Shown here: positions 35,842-44,135 of the stretch, piece after piece | Position numbering within the stretch: position 1 is the stretch's first letter | How the letters are laid out: the number at the start of each line of letters is the position of its first letter | Source of the DNA: Microvirga brassicacearum | Lineage (GTDB): Bacteria; Pseudomonadota; Alphaproteobacteria; Rhizobiales; Beijerinckiaceae | Assembly (NCBI RefSeq): GCF_008757455.1 | Contig: NZ_VCMV01000007.1 | Span: 62,001 to 126,000 of the forward strand | Direction of reading: 5' to 3' | DNA: 64,000 nt | Notes under the pieces: model-generated | The model's database searches: none | What the model was told of the DNA's origin: nothing | Seen by the model: only the letters and a program-made list of their open reading frames with translations | Program-made: the position numbers and the translations under genes

Positions 35842-35898
35842 CCTTCCCTCTCCCCTCTGCGGGAGAGGGTGGCCGCCGAAGGCGGTCGGGAGAGGGGC
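35842..35898 (+). repeat. hairpin repeat, family C copy 1 (left flank of DUF559 gene)
   Basis: A 57-base element of nested symmetry: CCCTCTCCCC at the left end, a central GGCCGCC-GAA-GGCGGTC stem, and GGGAGAGGGG at the right end. It is the reverse complement of copy 2 at 36270-36326. Its right end (GAGAGGGG) lies just before the DUF559 ATG and would act as its ribosome site. Confidence 0.85.
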
Positions 35899-35899
35899 C

Positions 35900-36340
35900 A
35901 TGACGATCAGAAAAAACCAGGTCCCCACCGCACTCCGCGACTTCGCAAAGGAGCAACGCTCCCTTCAGACTCGTGCCGAAGATCGGTTCTGGCAGCAGGT
36001 TCGGGCGGGCCGATTCCACGGCTATAAATTCAAGCGACAGGTTCCCATCGCTCCATACATCGTGGATTTCCTTTGTTCTGCCGCGAGGGTGATCGTCGAA
36101 CTCGACGGGCCGCCACATGACACGCCTGAACAGCGAGCGCACGATCGAGCGCGGGATGCGTTTCTTCAGCGCCAGGGCTTTCAGGTGCTGCGCTTTTCGA
36201 ATGATGTGATGCTGGGTAACGGCAATCTGGTGCTTGACTCTGTGCGCGCGGCAATTGAATCCCAGCTCTGCCCCTCTCCCGACCTGCTTCGCAGGCCACC
36301 CTCTCCCGCAGAGGGGAGAGGGAGAGGGAAACCCGCATGA
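35900..36340 (+). CDS. DUF559 endonuclease-like protein inside repeat-flanked cassette
   Basis: A 146-residue protein of the DUF559 family, a relative of the very-short-patch repair (Vsr) endonuclease fold. The core has KFKRQVPIAPYIVDFLCSAARVIVELDGPPHD, where the aspartate of VDF and the E-x-D pair of VELDG match the metal-binding acids of PD-(D/E)XK enzymes. The last about 23 residues (CPSPDLLRRPPSPAEGRGRG) are translated from the flanking repeat copy 2, so the true protein fold probably ends near residue 123. The gene starts at the edge of copy 1 and its stop overlaps the pyrC start (ATGA). Its function is unknown. Confidence 0.82.
   Translation: MTIRKNQVPTALRDFAKEQRSLQTRAEDRFWQQVRAGRFHGYKFKRQVPIAPYIVDFLCSAARVIVELDGPPHDTPEQRAHDRARDAFLQRQGFQVLRFSNDVMLGNGNLVLDSVRAAIESQLCPSPDLLRRPPSPAEGRGRGKPA
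36270..36326 (-). repeat. hairpin repeat, family C copy 2 (right flank of DUF559 gene)
   Basis: Inverted copy of the element at 35842. The central stem differs in sequence (CCTGC-TTC-GCAGG instead of CCGCC-TTC-GGCGG), yet both strands of the stem changed together, so pairing is preserved. Its plus-strand purine-rich right end (GAGGGGAGAGGGAGAGGG) lies just before the pyrC ATG. Confidence 0.85.
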
Positions 36341-37635
36341 CGTCGTCTCATCCTCCGCTCCTCCTGAAAAACGCCTGGCTCGTCGATCCCGCCACCGGGC
36401 ACGAGGAACGCGGGGGCGTGCTGATCGAGGGTGGGCTCATCAAGGCACTCGGTCCCGCCGTTGCGGCTCCCGAGGGCGCCGAGGTGATCGATTGCGGCGG
36501 GCAGGTGCTGGCGCCGGGTCTGATCGACATGCGGGCGTTCATCGGGGAGCCGGGAGCGGCGCACCGCGAGACCCTGAAAAGCGCCGGCGAGGCGGCGGCG
36601 GCGGGCGGCGTCACCACAATCGTGTCGATGCCGGATACCAACCCGGTGATCGATGATCCGGCCATGGTCGATTTCGTCCAGCGTCGGGCGCGCGATACCT
36701 CGATCGTCAATATTCGTCCTGCGGCCGCCCTCACCAAGGGGTTGCTGGGGCAGGAGATGGCCGAGATCGGCCTTTTGCGCGAGGCGGGCGCGATCATGTT
36801 TACCGACGGGGCGCGCTCCATCACCAACGCCCAGGTGATGCGCCGTGCCCTGACCTATGCGCGCGATTTCGATGCCCTCATCGTCCATCATGTGGAGGAT
36901 CCCGACCTTGTCGGCCAGGGGGTGATGAACGAAGGGGAATTTGCCGCCCGGCTCGGTTTGCCCGGCATCCCGCGGGAGGCCGAAACGGTGATGCTGGAGC
37001 GCGACATGCGTCTCGTTCGCCTCACCGGTGGGCGCTACCACGCCGCGATGATCTCCTGCGCCGATTCGGCGGACATCATCCGCACCGCAAAGGCGGCGGG
37101 CCTTCCGGTAACCTGCGGGGTATCGATCAACAATCTGGCGCTGAACGAAAACGACATCGGTGATTACCGCACGTTCTTCAAGCTCTCGCCGCCGCTGCGT
37201 GACGAGGACGATCGGCAGGCGATGATCGCCGCGCTCGCGGACGGCACCATCGACGTCATCGTGTCCGATCACAATCCACAGGATGTGGAGACCAAGCGGC
37301 TGCCATTTGCCGAGGCCGAAGACGGCGCAGTCGGGCTCGAAACATTGCTGTCCGCGGCCCTGCGGCTCCTCCACGCGGATCTCATTTCGCTGCCTCAGCT
37401 CCTGCGCGCACTCTCCACCAGACCCGCTGAAATCCTTGGTTTGCCGGCCGGGCGGCTCGAATGCGGCGCGCCTGCGGATCTCATCGTGTTCGATCCCGAC
37501 GCGCCCTACGTTCTCGACAAACGGCAATTGCGCTCGCTATCCAAGAACACGCCGTTCGAGGAAGCCCGTCTGGAAGGGCAGGTGACGCTGACGCTGGTTG
37601 CGGGCAGGATCGTGTTCGACCGCCGGTCCACCTGA
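36337..37635 (+). CDS. pyrC: dihydroorotase-family protein (PyrC, HxH motif lost)
   Basis: A 432-residue amidohydrolase of the dihydroorotase group encoded after pyrB. The overall family layout is clear: LAPGLIDMR, AAAAGGVTTIVSMPDTNPVIDDP, SDHNPQDVETKRLPFAEAEDG and the C-terminal RPAEILGLPAGRL. However, the metal-binding HxH of active enzymes is replaced by MRAFIGEPG (positions about 66-74), and the carboxylated lysine is not evident. This type is found beside pyrB in other alphaproteobacteria and may serve as a non-catalytic partner for aspartate carbamoyltransferase, as in Pseudomonas. Inference: an active dihydroorotase should exist elsewhere in the genome. Confidence 0.9.
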   Translation: MTSSHPPLLLKNAWLVDPATGHEERGGVLIEGGLIKALGPAVAAPEGAEVIDCGGQVLAPGLIDMRAFIGEPGAAHRETLKSAGEAAAAGGVTTIVSMPDTNPVIDDPAMVDFVQRRARDTSIVNIRPAAALTKGLLGQEMAEIGLLREAGAIMFTDGARSITNAQVMRRALTYARDFDALIVHHVEDPDLVGQGVMNEGEFAARLGLPGIPREAETVMLERDMRLVRLTGGRYHAAMISCADSADIIRTAKAAGLPVTCGVSINNLALNENDIGDYRTFFKLSPPLRDEDDRQAMIAALADGTIDVIVSDHNPQDVETKRLPFAEAEDGAVGLETLLSAALRLLHADLISLPQLLRALSTRPAEILGLPAGRLECGAPADLIVFDPDAPYVLDKRQLRSLSKNTPFEEARLEGQVTLTLVAGRIVFDRRST

Positions 37636-37651
37636 AGGGAAACGATAGCGA

Positions 37652-38254
37652 ATGTCCGACGACGCCCACCTGCTCTTCCTGCTGGCCGCCCTTGTCGTCG
37701 GCTATCTCCTCGGCTCCATCCCGTTCGGCGTCATCTTCACCCGCATGGCGGGGTTGGGCGATATCCGGAAGGTCGGTTCCGGCAATATCGGCGCCACCAA
37801 TGTGCTGCGGACCGGCCGCAAGGGTCTCGCGGCCGCGACCTTGATCGGCGATGCCCTAAAAGGGACCGCGGCCGTTCTCCTCGCGCGCTACTGGGCGGAC
37901 GATCTCGGCGCGGTGGCGGCGCTCGGCGCCTTTCTCGGGCACCTGTTTCCCGTCTGGCTCGGGTTCAAGGGCGGCAAGGGCGTGGCGACCTTTCTCGGCG
38001 TGCTGCTCGGATTGCAGCCGCTGGCAGCTTTGGCCTTCGTGGTGATCTGGCTCGGGCTTGCCTTCACGACACGTTATTCGTCGCTTTCCGCCCTGGTGGC
38101 GAGCGCAGCCTCGCCCATCGTGCTGTGGCTCCTCGACGAGCCGCAGATGGCCGGCGTCGCATTCATCCTCGCGGCCTTGCTGTGGTGGAAGCATAGCGAG
38201 AACATCCACCGGCTGCTCGAGGGCACCGAAGGCCGAATTGGACAGAAGGGTTGA
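37652..38254 (+). CDS. plsY: glycerol-3-phosphate acyltransferase
   Basis: A 200-residue inner-membrane enzyme that uses acyl-phosphate to acylate glycerol-3-phosphate, the first step of phospholipid synthesis. The three PlsY motifs are present: [26 protein letters not shown] and the [18 protein letters not shown] loop. Five transmembrane segments. It follows pyrC with a 16-base gap and ends overlapping dprA, forming a pyrC-plsY-dprA run. Confidence 0.95.
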   Translation: MSDDAHLLFLLAALVVGYLLGSIPFGVIFTRMAGLGDIRKVGSGNIGATNVLRTGRKGLAAATLIGDALKGTAAVLLARYWADDLGAVAALGAFLGHLFPVWLGFKGGKGVATFLGVLLGLQPLAALAFVVIWLGLAFTTRYSSLSALVASAASPIVLWLLDEPQMAGVAFILAALLWWKHSENIHRLLEGTEGRIGQKG

Positions 38255-39459
38255 GCGCCGGCGCATTGCTGACGGATGAGCAGCGCCTCGACTGGCTGCG
38301 CCTGATCCGTTCCGAGAATGTCGGCCCACGGACTTTCCGCGCCCTCATCAACCAATATGGCGGCGCATCGGCGGCGCTGGAAGCGCTGCCGGATCTCGCC
38401 CGCAGGAGCGGACGGGCGGCGCTGAAAGTCACGAGCCGCGCCGCAGCCGAGAAGGAACTCGCCGCCGCCGCACGGCTCGGCATCCGTTTCATCGCCATGG
38501 GCGAACCGGACTATCCCAAGACCCTCCAGGCCGCCGATACCGCGCCGCCGCTGATCGGCGTTCGCGGATCGACCGAGATCCTTTCGCGGCCGGCTGTGGC
38601 GATGGTCGGCTCCCGCAATGCTTCGGCGGCCGGGCTCACCTTTGCCGAGCGCCTGTCGCGGCAATTGGGGGAATTCGGCTACGTGATCGTGTCGGGCCTT
38701 GCCCGCGGGATCGACACGCGAGCCCACAAGGCGACCCTTGCCAGTGGCACCATCGCGGTGCTCGCCGGCGGTCAGGATCGCGTCTATCCGCCCGAGAACG
38801 AGCCGCTTCTGCTCGCCATCATCGAGAATGGCGGGGCGGTGATCTCGGAGATGCCTATGGGGTGGGAGCCGCGCGGCCGCGATTTTCCGCGCCGCAACCG
38901 GATCGTTTCCGGCCTCTCCTACGGGGTCGTGGTGGTGGAGGCGGCGCGCCGCTCCGGCTCGCTCATCACCGCGCGCTTCGCCCTCGAGCAGGGCCGGGAG
39001 GTGTTTGCCGTCCCCGGCTCGCCGCTCGATCCGCGCGCGGAGGGAACAAACGATCTCATCCGCGACGGCGCAACGCTCTGCGCCGGGCTTGAACATGTGA
39101 CGAACGTGCTGGAGCCGCTGGTCGCAGCCGGTCCGAAACTCGATCCGGATATGGGCGAGCCGCTCCACCTTCTCGGCACCGAGGAATTGTGGGACGAACT
39201 CGATTTGCCCGAGATCGGCCGTCCAGCCGTCGGCATGGTGCTGCCGGATGCCGGCTTGCTGGATGAAGCCGGCGACGGTGACCGGATCGAAATCGATCTC
39301 GTCTCGCTGCTGGGGCCTTCGCCGGTGCCGGTCGACGATCTCGCGCGGCAATCGGGGCTCTCCATCCGGCATGTGCAGATGGCGCTGCTGGAGCTGGAAA
39401 TCGCCGGGCGGCTGGAGCGCCATGGCGGCAATGCGGTATCGCTGATCGCGACGTCCTGA
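38251..39459 (+). CDS. dprA: DNA-processing protein DprA
   Basis: A 402-residue protein that protects incoming single-stranded DNA and loads RecA, needed for natural transformation and other DNA uptake. The Rossmann domain is complete ([80 protein letters not shown]). Ahead of it is a helical N-terminal domain; behind it a C-terminal winged helix ([20 protein letters not shown]). Starts with TTG 38251 overlapping the plsY stop, with an AGAAGGG site. Confidence 0.94.
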   Translation: MSAGALLTDEQRLDWLRLIRSENVGPRTFRALINQYGGASAALEALPDLARRSGRAALKVTSRAAAEKELAAAARLGIRFIAMGEPDYPKTLQAADTAPPLIGVRGSTEILSRPAVAMVGSRNASAAGLTFAERLSRQLGEFGYVIVSGLARGIDTRAHKATLASGTIAVLAGGQDRVYPPENEPLLLAIIENGGAVISEMPMGWEPRGRDFPRRNRIVSGLSYGVVVVEAARRSGSLITARFALEQGREVFAVPGSPLDPRAEGTNDLIRDGATLCAGLEHVTNVLEPLVAAGPKLDPDMGEPLHLLGTEELWDELDLPEIGRPAVGMVLPDAGLLDEAGDGDRIEIDLVSLLGPSPVPVDDLARQSGLSIRHVQMALLELEIAGRLERHGGNAVSLIATS

Positions 39460-39462
39460 GCG

Positions 39463-39705
39463 TCAGGATTCCGGGTTGCTCGCCTGCACGACCCGAATCG
39501 CTTCGAGTCTCGCCATGTCGAGCAGATAGGCCAGCAGGTCGAGCCGCGAACGGCGCGCCAGCGACGCCAGCTCGATGGTGAAATCCGCCACGAATTTCGC
39601 CGTCTCGACGGGATCGGCGCCGCCCTTCAGCAGGCCTTCCGCGCCGGCAGCAGCCGCAGCGCCAGGGGTTGATAAACTTTTGGTTGTGCTCGGCGTCTTG
39701 GACAT
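39463..39705 (-). CDS. conserved hypothetical protein
   Basis: An 80-residue protein, alanine/threonine-rich at the N terminus and helical after residue 40 (FVADFTIELASLARRSRLDLLAYLLDMARLEAIRV). The C-terminal helix resembles small alphaproteobacterial proteins encoded after dprA in Hyphomicrobiales. The function is unknown. It is convergent with dprA, with a three-base gap. The ATG at 39705 is preferred to the upstream start at 39765. Confidence 0.6.
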   Translation of the reverse strand: MSKTPSTTKSLSTPGAAAAAGAEGLLKGGADPVETAKFVADFTIELASLARRSRLDLLAYLLDMARLEAIRVVQASNPES

Positions 39706-39803
39706 GAGACCTTTGGCTGGCAGTAACGTTGCAATGTCGCTCAATAACAATACAACCGCCGGCACACAACAAAAATTAAATAACCGTAAGTTGTGATCGT
39801 TTC

Positions 39804-40730
39804 CTACCCGAGCAGAACAATCAGCAATGGCATCGATCCCATGGCCACCAGCGTCTGCAGGGTCAGGATCTCGGCCATCAGGGGCGCGTTGCCGCCCATC
39901 TGCCGCGCGAGCACGAAGGCGGAGCTTGCCGAGGGCACGGAGGCGGCGATGATCGCTACTGCGAGGTCGTCGCCCGTCACCCCGCCGAGGCGCGCCACGC
40001 TGACCACCACCAGCGGCAGGACCAGCAATTTCAGAACACCCGACACCGCATGCGCGACCCCAGGCCGCGCGAGACGACGGATGTCGAGTCCCGCTCCGAC
40101 CACCAGAAGGCCCGCCGCGAGGGCCGCTCTTCCCAGGAACTCGACATAGCTGCCGATGGGCTGCGGCAGGGGCGGCGCCAGGAGGTTGAGGCTGATTCCG
40201 ATGGCGCAGGACCAGATAAACGGGTTCGCCGCGAAGGAGCGCAGGATTTCATAGGGGCTTTGACGGGCCTGGCCCGCAAAGCGGATGAACACATAGAAGG
40301 CGAGGAGGTTGAGCAGCGGCACCATGGCGGCGATCGCAACCGCAATCAGCGCGACGCCGCGATGCCCGAACAGGCTGCCGGCGACGGACAGGCCGATGAA
40401 GGTGTTCCAGCGTGTCGCGCCCTGGAAGATCGACGTGAAGCTCGGCCCGTCGATGGCAAAGCGGCGGGCCAGCAGCGGGCGCAAAGCCAGCGTGATGACG
40501 GTGATCACCAGGATGCCGACCACCAGCGCGCCGCCGACTCCCGCGACCGGAACCTCCCGGAGATTGGCGCGCAAGAGCGTATCGATGATGAGGGCGGGAA
40601 AGAAGATCGTGTAGGTCGTCCGCTCCAGCCCGGCCCATTGCCGATCGTCGACAAAGTTGGTGGCGCGGCAGAGCCAGCCTGTCGCGATGATCAGAAAGGT
40701 CGGGATAAGACTGGCGAAGACCGCTGACAT
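39804..40730 (-). CDS. AEC (auxin efflux carrier) family transporter
   Basis: A 308-residue membrane protein with ten helices of the bile/auxin-carrier fold. The AEC signature pieces are seen: LIPTFLIIATGWLCRATNFVD at the start, the QGATRWNTFIGLSVAGSLFG half-repeat, and the C-terminal ASVPSASSAFVLARQMGGN followed by ILTLQTLVAMGSMPL. Members export malonate, malate or unknown organic anions. No regulator or enzyme neighbour suggests a substrate. Confidence 0.88.
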   Translation of the reverse strand: MSAVFASLIPTFLIIATGWLCRATNFVDDRQWAGLERTTYTIFFPALIIDTLLRANLREVPVAGVGGALVVGILVITVITLALRPLLARRFAIDGPSFTSIFQGATRWNTFIGLSVAGSLFGHRGVALIAVAIAAMVPLLNLLAFYVFIRFAGQARQSPYEILRSFAANPFIWSCAIGISLNLLAPPLPQPIGSYVEFLGRAALAAGLLVVGAGLDIRRLARPGVAHAVSGVLKLLVLPLVVVSVARLGGVTGDDLAVAIIAASVPSASSAFVLARQMGGNAPLMAEILTLQTLVAMGSMPLLIVLLG

Positions 40731-40884
40731 GAGGGAGCCGGAAAGAAGAGCGCGGCGGGGCGCGGTTTTCGGTGGGCATCGCCGGATGTGCATTTCCGGA
40801 TGTGCTCGAGGCGCTTAGCCTCTATTGAGATCCTTCACAAGCGAGCCGCCGAATGATCACCGGCATGTTTTTGGTCGAGGCGTC

Positions 40885-41307
40885 ATGATTCAGGTGACCA
40901 ATTCTCTGTCGATCGACGAGGATGAGCTGCAGGAAAGCTTCATCCGCGCATCGGGCCCCGGCGGCCAGAACGTCCATAAGGTTTCGACCGCGGTGCAATT
41001 GCGCTTCGATGTTCGCCGCTCGCCGAACCTGCCCGATGACGTGCGCCAGCGGCTCGAGCGGCTGGCCGGCCAGCGCCTGACCAATGACGGCGTTCTCATC
41101 ATCACGGCGCAACGCTTCCGCACGCAGGAGCGCAACCGCGAGGATGCGCAGGCGCGTCTCGTCGAGCTGATCCGACAGGCGACCGAACGCCCGAAACCGC
41201 GACGCCCGACGCGCCCGACCCTGGCCTCGAAAGAGCGGCGGCTGGAATCCAAGGGGCGGCGCGCGGATATCAAGAAGGGGCGGGGCGCGAAGGGCAGTTT
41301 CGACTGA
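40885..41307 (+). CDS. arfB: alternative ribosome-rescue factor ArfB (peptidyl-tRNA hydrolase)
   Basis: A 140-residue release-factor-like protein that hydrolyses peptidyl-tRNA on stalled ribosomes independently of a stop codon. The catalytic GGQ is in SFIRASGPGGQNVHKVST (about residues 27-29), and the C-terminal basic tail (KPRRPTRPTLASKERRLESKGRRADIKKGRG) enters the empty mRNA channel. The lack of codon-recognition domains distinguishes it from RF1 and RF2. The ATG at 40885 was chosen because the domain begins four residues later. Confidence 0.93.
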   Translation: MIQVTNSLSIDEDELQESFIRASGPGGQNVHKVSTAVQLRFDVRRSPNLPDDVRQRLERLAGQRLTNDGVLIITAQRFRTQERNREDAQARLVELIRQATERPKPRRPTRPTLASKERRLESKGRRADIKKGRGAKGSFD

Positions 41308-41423
41308 AACGAACAGGCGCGAGTTCGAGCGCAGGAAACGGATCGCGCCGATCGCCGCCGGCTCTAAGCTGGGAGGCCAGCTAAAGCCTCCGCCTTGAAA
41401 AAGGCGAAGCGCCTGTCCCACAG

Positions 41424-41529
41424 CCTCATCCTGAGGAGCCGCGAAGCGGCGTCTCGAAGGACGAGGCGTCTCCAGTAGGCACAGGACGACCCTTCGAGAC
41501 GCAGCCTTTGGCTGCTCCTCAGGATGAGG
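41424..41529. repeat. inverted repeat pair, family D
   Basis: CCTCATCCTGAGGAGCCG followed by GGCGTCTCGAAGGACGAGG (41424-41466) is met by its inverted partner (CCCTTCGAGACGCAGCC, then GGCTGCTCCTCAGGATGAGG, 41489-41529). This is the common Hyphomicrobiales palindromic element. The right arm ends eight bases before the EamA ATG, so its GAGGGG edge likely provides the ribosome site. Confidence 0.82.
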
Positions 41530-41537
41530 GGAAGTAT

Positions 41538-42524
41538 ATGACCCACAGTTTTCAGGAGCCGCGCGTGAATCGCCGTACAAGCACATCTCTTTCCAGTCCC
41601 ACCATCAACCGCATCATGAGCTGGCACGAGTGGGCGATGCTGCTTGCGCTCTCGGTGCTGTGGGGCGGCTCGTTCTTCTTCACCGGCATCGCCGTGAAGG
41701 AGCTGCCGCCTTTCAGCATCGTGGTGCTGCGGGTCGGGCTTGCGGCGATCATCCTGCTGGCCGTCTTGCGGTTGTCAGGCATCCGCATGCCGACGGATCC
41801 GAGAGCCTGGGCGGCGTTCATTGCCATGGGGCTGATGAACAACGTGGTGCCGTTCTGTCTCATCGTCTGGGGTCAGACCCATATCGCGTCGGGTCTGGCA
41901 TCCATCCTCAACGCCACGACGCCGCTTTTCGGCGTCCTGGCGGCGAATTATCTCACCAGCGACGAGAAGATGACCGGCAACCGGCTCGCCGGCGTGCTGG
42001 TGGGGTTCGTCGGGGTCGTTTTCCTCATCGGACCGGCGGTCCTGGAGCAATCGGGGGCGAACATCGCGGCGCAGACGGCCTGCCTTGCGGCGGCATTCTC
42101 CTATGCGCTCGCGGGGATCTACGGGCGGCGCTTCAAGCGCATGGGCGTTGCGCCGATGGCCACCGCCACCGGTCAGGTGACTGCGTCCGCCATCCTTCTG
42201 CTTCCGCTGGCACTGATCGTCGATCGGCCATGGGTCCTGCCGATGCCGGGTCTCGATACCTGGGCGGCGATCGCCGGCATCGCGATCCTTTCGACGGCGC
42301 TTGCCTATGTGCTGTATTTCCGCATCCTGTCGACCGCCGGCGCAACCAACCTCCTCCTGGTCACTTTCCTGATCCCCGTCAGCGCGATCCTGCTCGGCTC
42401 CCTGGTGCTCGGGGAAAGGCTGGACCCGAGGCATTTTGCGGGCATGGCGCTGATCGGCGCGGGGCTGGCGGCGATCGATGGACGGCTCTTGCGGACGCTG
42501 AGGTCGAAACCTGCAAAACTCTGA
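41538..42524 (+). CDS. EamA/DMT family permease
   Basis: A 328-residue inner-membrane protein with two EamA domains (ten helices). Conserved pieces are LSVLWGGSFFFTGIAVKELPPFSIVVLRVG at the start of domain 1 and GIAILSTALAYVLYFRILSTAGATNLLLVTFLIPVSAILLGSL in domain 2. Members export amino acids and other metabolites; the substrate is unknown. The first plausible ATG is at 41538, right after the repeat. One at 41616 (MSWHEWAM) would give a more usual N terminus and may be the real start. Confidence 0.88.
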   Translation: MTHSFQEPRVNRRTSTSLSSPTINRIMSWHEWAMLLALSVLWGGSFFFTGIAVKELPPFSIVVLRVGLAAIILLAVLRLSGIRMPTDPRAWAAFIAMGLMNNVVPFCLIVWGQTHIASGLASILNATTPLFGVLAANYLTSDEKMTGNRLAGVLVGFVGVVFLIGPAVLEQSGANIAAQTACLAAAFSYALAGIYGRRFKRMGVAPMATATGQVTASAILLLPLALIVDRPWVLPMPGLDTWAAIAGIAILSTALAYVLYFRILSTAGATNLLLVTFLIPVSAILLGSLVLGERLDPRHFAGMALIGAGLAAIDGRLLRTLRSKPAKL

Positions 42525-42588
42525 GGTCTCCACCTCCTCCGAACCTTCACCCGCGGAACGGGGCGGCGAAGGAGGGCGTTTTTTCCGC

Positions 42589-43101
42589 ATGTCTTACCGC
42601 CGTTTCCCGATCGTTTACGATGTGGTGTTCTTCATTGCCCTGCTGGCGACCGCGCTGGCGCTTGGCGCTGCGCTCGCCCACGTCCTCGAGCTGCCGAACA
42701 AGATCGGGCTTCCGCGCGATGAGTATTTCATCGTCCAGCAGGTCTATCGCGGGTGGGACAGGCTCGCCTTTCTCCTGCTCGTCGAGCTTGCGGCGATGAT
42801 CGCGCTTGCGGTGATGTCTCGTCGGCGACCGCGGGTCTTCTGGCCTGTCGTCGGGGCGATCTTCTGTCTTCTGTCCGCACAGCTGCTGTTCTGGCTCTTC
42901 ACCTTTCCGGCAAACGTCGCGACCGAGAACTGGACGCGGATGCCCAATGATTGGGGGAGGCTCCGCACGCAATGGGAATATTCGCACCTAGCAGGCGCCA
43001 TATTCCAGGTTCTCGCCATGGCGGCGCTCATCGTCGCGGCGCTGGCCCATGCCCGAACGGGCGCGGTGGCGCGAGCTCCCTATTCGTCGCCGGGCGGATA
43101 G
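42589..43101 (+). CDS. DUF1772-like membrane protein
   Basis: A 170-residue protein with four transmembrane helices (about residues 9-31, 58-76, 82-104 and 136-155) and a conserved-looking acidic loop between helices one and two (ELPNKIGLPRDEYFIVQQVYRGWD). It resembles the DUF1772/anthrone-oxygenase-like group, with low certainty. The function is unknown. The last 22 bases overlap the convergent epmB. Confidence 0.65.
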   Translation: MSYRRFPIVYDVVFFIALLATALALGAALAHVLELPNKIGLPRDEYFIVQQVYRGWDRLAFLLLVELAAMIALAVMSRRRPRVFWPVVGAIFCLLSAQLLFWLFTFPANVATENWTRMPNDWGRLRTQWEYSHLAGAIFQVLAMAALIVAALAHARTGAVARAPYSSPGG

Positions 43102-44135
43102 GCATGCTCGGCGCCCCGGAAATCCGCAACCGCATAGCAGCCGTCGCTGGTTTGCCGAATGCTTCTCGCTCCGATCTCCGCCTTCCCGTATCCGCCGGGA
43201 ATGTCGAGGATGTAGGTCGGTTGGCACAGGCCGGAGATGCGGCCGCGCAAGGCTGTCACGAGCGCCTGTCCCTCGGCGATCGAGAGGCGGAAATGGCTGG
43301 TGCCGGGGGCGAGGTCCGGGTGGTGGAGGTAGTAGGGCTTGATCCGCGTCTCCACGAAGGCGCGCATGAGATCGGCGAGCACATCGGCATCGTCGTTGAC
43401 GCCGCGCAGCAGCACCGATTGGCTGATCATGACGATGCCCGCATCGACGAGGCGCGCGCAGGCCCTGCGGGCTTGCTCTGTCAATTCGCGCGGATGATTG
43501 GCGTGAAGCGCCACATAGGTGGTCCTGCCGCTGGATTTCAGGGCAGCGATCAGGGCCTCGTCCACATGGTCCGGCTCGACCACGGGAACCCGCGTGTGGA
43601 AGCGTACGATCTTCACATGCTCGATGGCGGCAAGCCGCCGCATGATCTCTTCGAGCCGGCGCGGCGACAGCACCAGCGGATCGCCGCCGGTGAGGATCAC
43701 CTCCCAGATCTCGCGGTGTTCGGCGATATAGGCGAAAGCCGCATCCATGGCGTCTGGCGAGAGCGTGCCCAAACCTTGCGGCCCGACCATCTCGCGGCGG
43801 AAGCAGAAGCGGCAATAGACCGGGCAGATATGGACGGCCTTGAGCAGAACCCGGTCGGGATAGCGGTGCACGATGCCTTCGACGGGACTGTGAGCAAGAT
43901 CGCCGATGGGATCGGTGCGTTCGTCCGGTCTCGTTGAAAGCTCCGCGCCGGTCGGGACGAACTGGCGCGCAATGGGGTCGGCAGGATCATTCGGGTCGAT
44001 GAGGGCCGCCATCGCGGGACTGACGGCCACGGCGTACAGCGCGGCCACCCGCTCGATGTCCTGCTGCAGCTCCGGCGAAATCATCCCGGCATCGATCAGT
44101 TCGGCCGGTGTGCGCAACGTGCGGGAGATGTTCAA
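43080..44135 (-). CDS. epmB: EF-P lysine 2,3-aminomutase (radical SAM)
   Basis: A 351-residue radical-SAM enzyme of the lysine 2,3-aminomutase family. The [4Fe-4S]-SAM site is CPVYCRFC (CxxxCxxC), preceded by VLLKAVHI; PLP- and substrate-binding segments are TGGDPLVLSPRRL and the later HYRIKPYYLHH-like part (RIKPYYLHHPDLAPGT). EpmB converts lysine to (R)-beta-lysine for the modification of EF-P. Placement next to epmA and efp makes this role likely. The TTG at 44135 overlaps the epmA stop (TTGA); a GTG at 44162 would overlap further. Confidence 0.87.
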   Translation of the reverse strand: MNISRTLRTPAELIDAGMISPELQQDIERVAALYAVAVSPAMAALIDPNDPADPIARQFVPTGAELSTRPDERTDPIGDLAHSPVEGIVHRYPDRVLLKAVHICPVYCRFCFRREMVGPQGLGTLSPDAMDAAFAYIAEHREIWEVILTGGDPLVLSPRRLEEIMRRLAAIEHVKIVRFHTRVPVVEPDHVDEALIAALKSSGRTTYVALHANHPRELTEQARRACARLVDAGIVMISQSVLLRGVNDDADVLADLMRAFVETRIKPYYLHHPDLAPGTSHFRLSIAEGQALVTALRGRISGLCQPTYILDIPGGYGKAEIGARSIRQTSDGCYAVADFRGAEHAYPPGDE

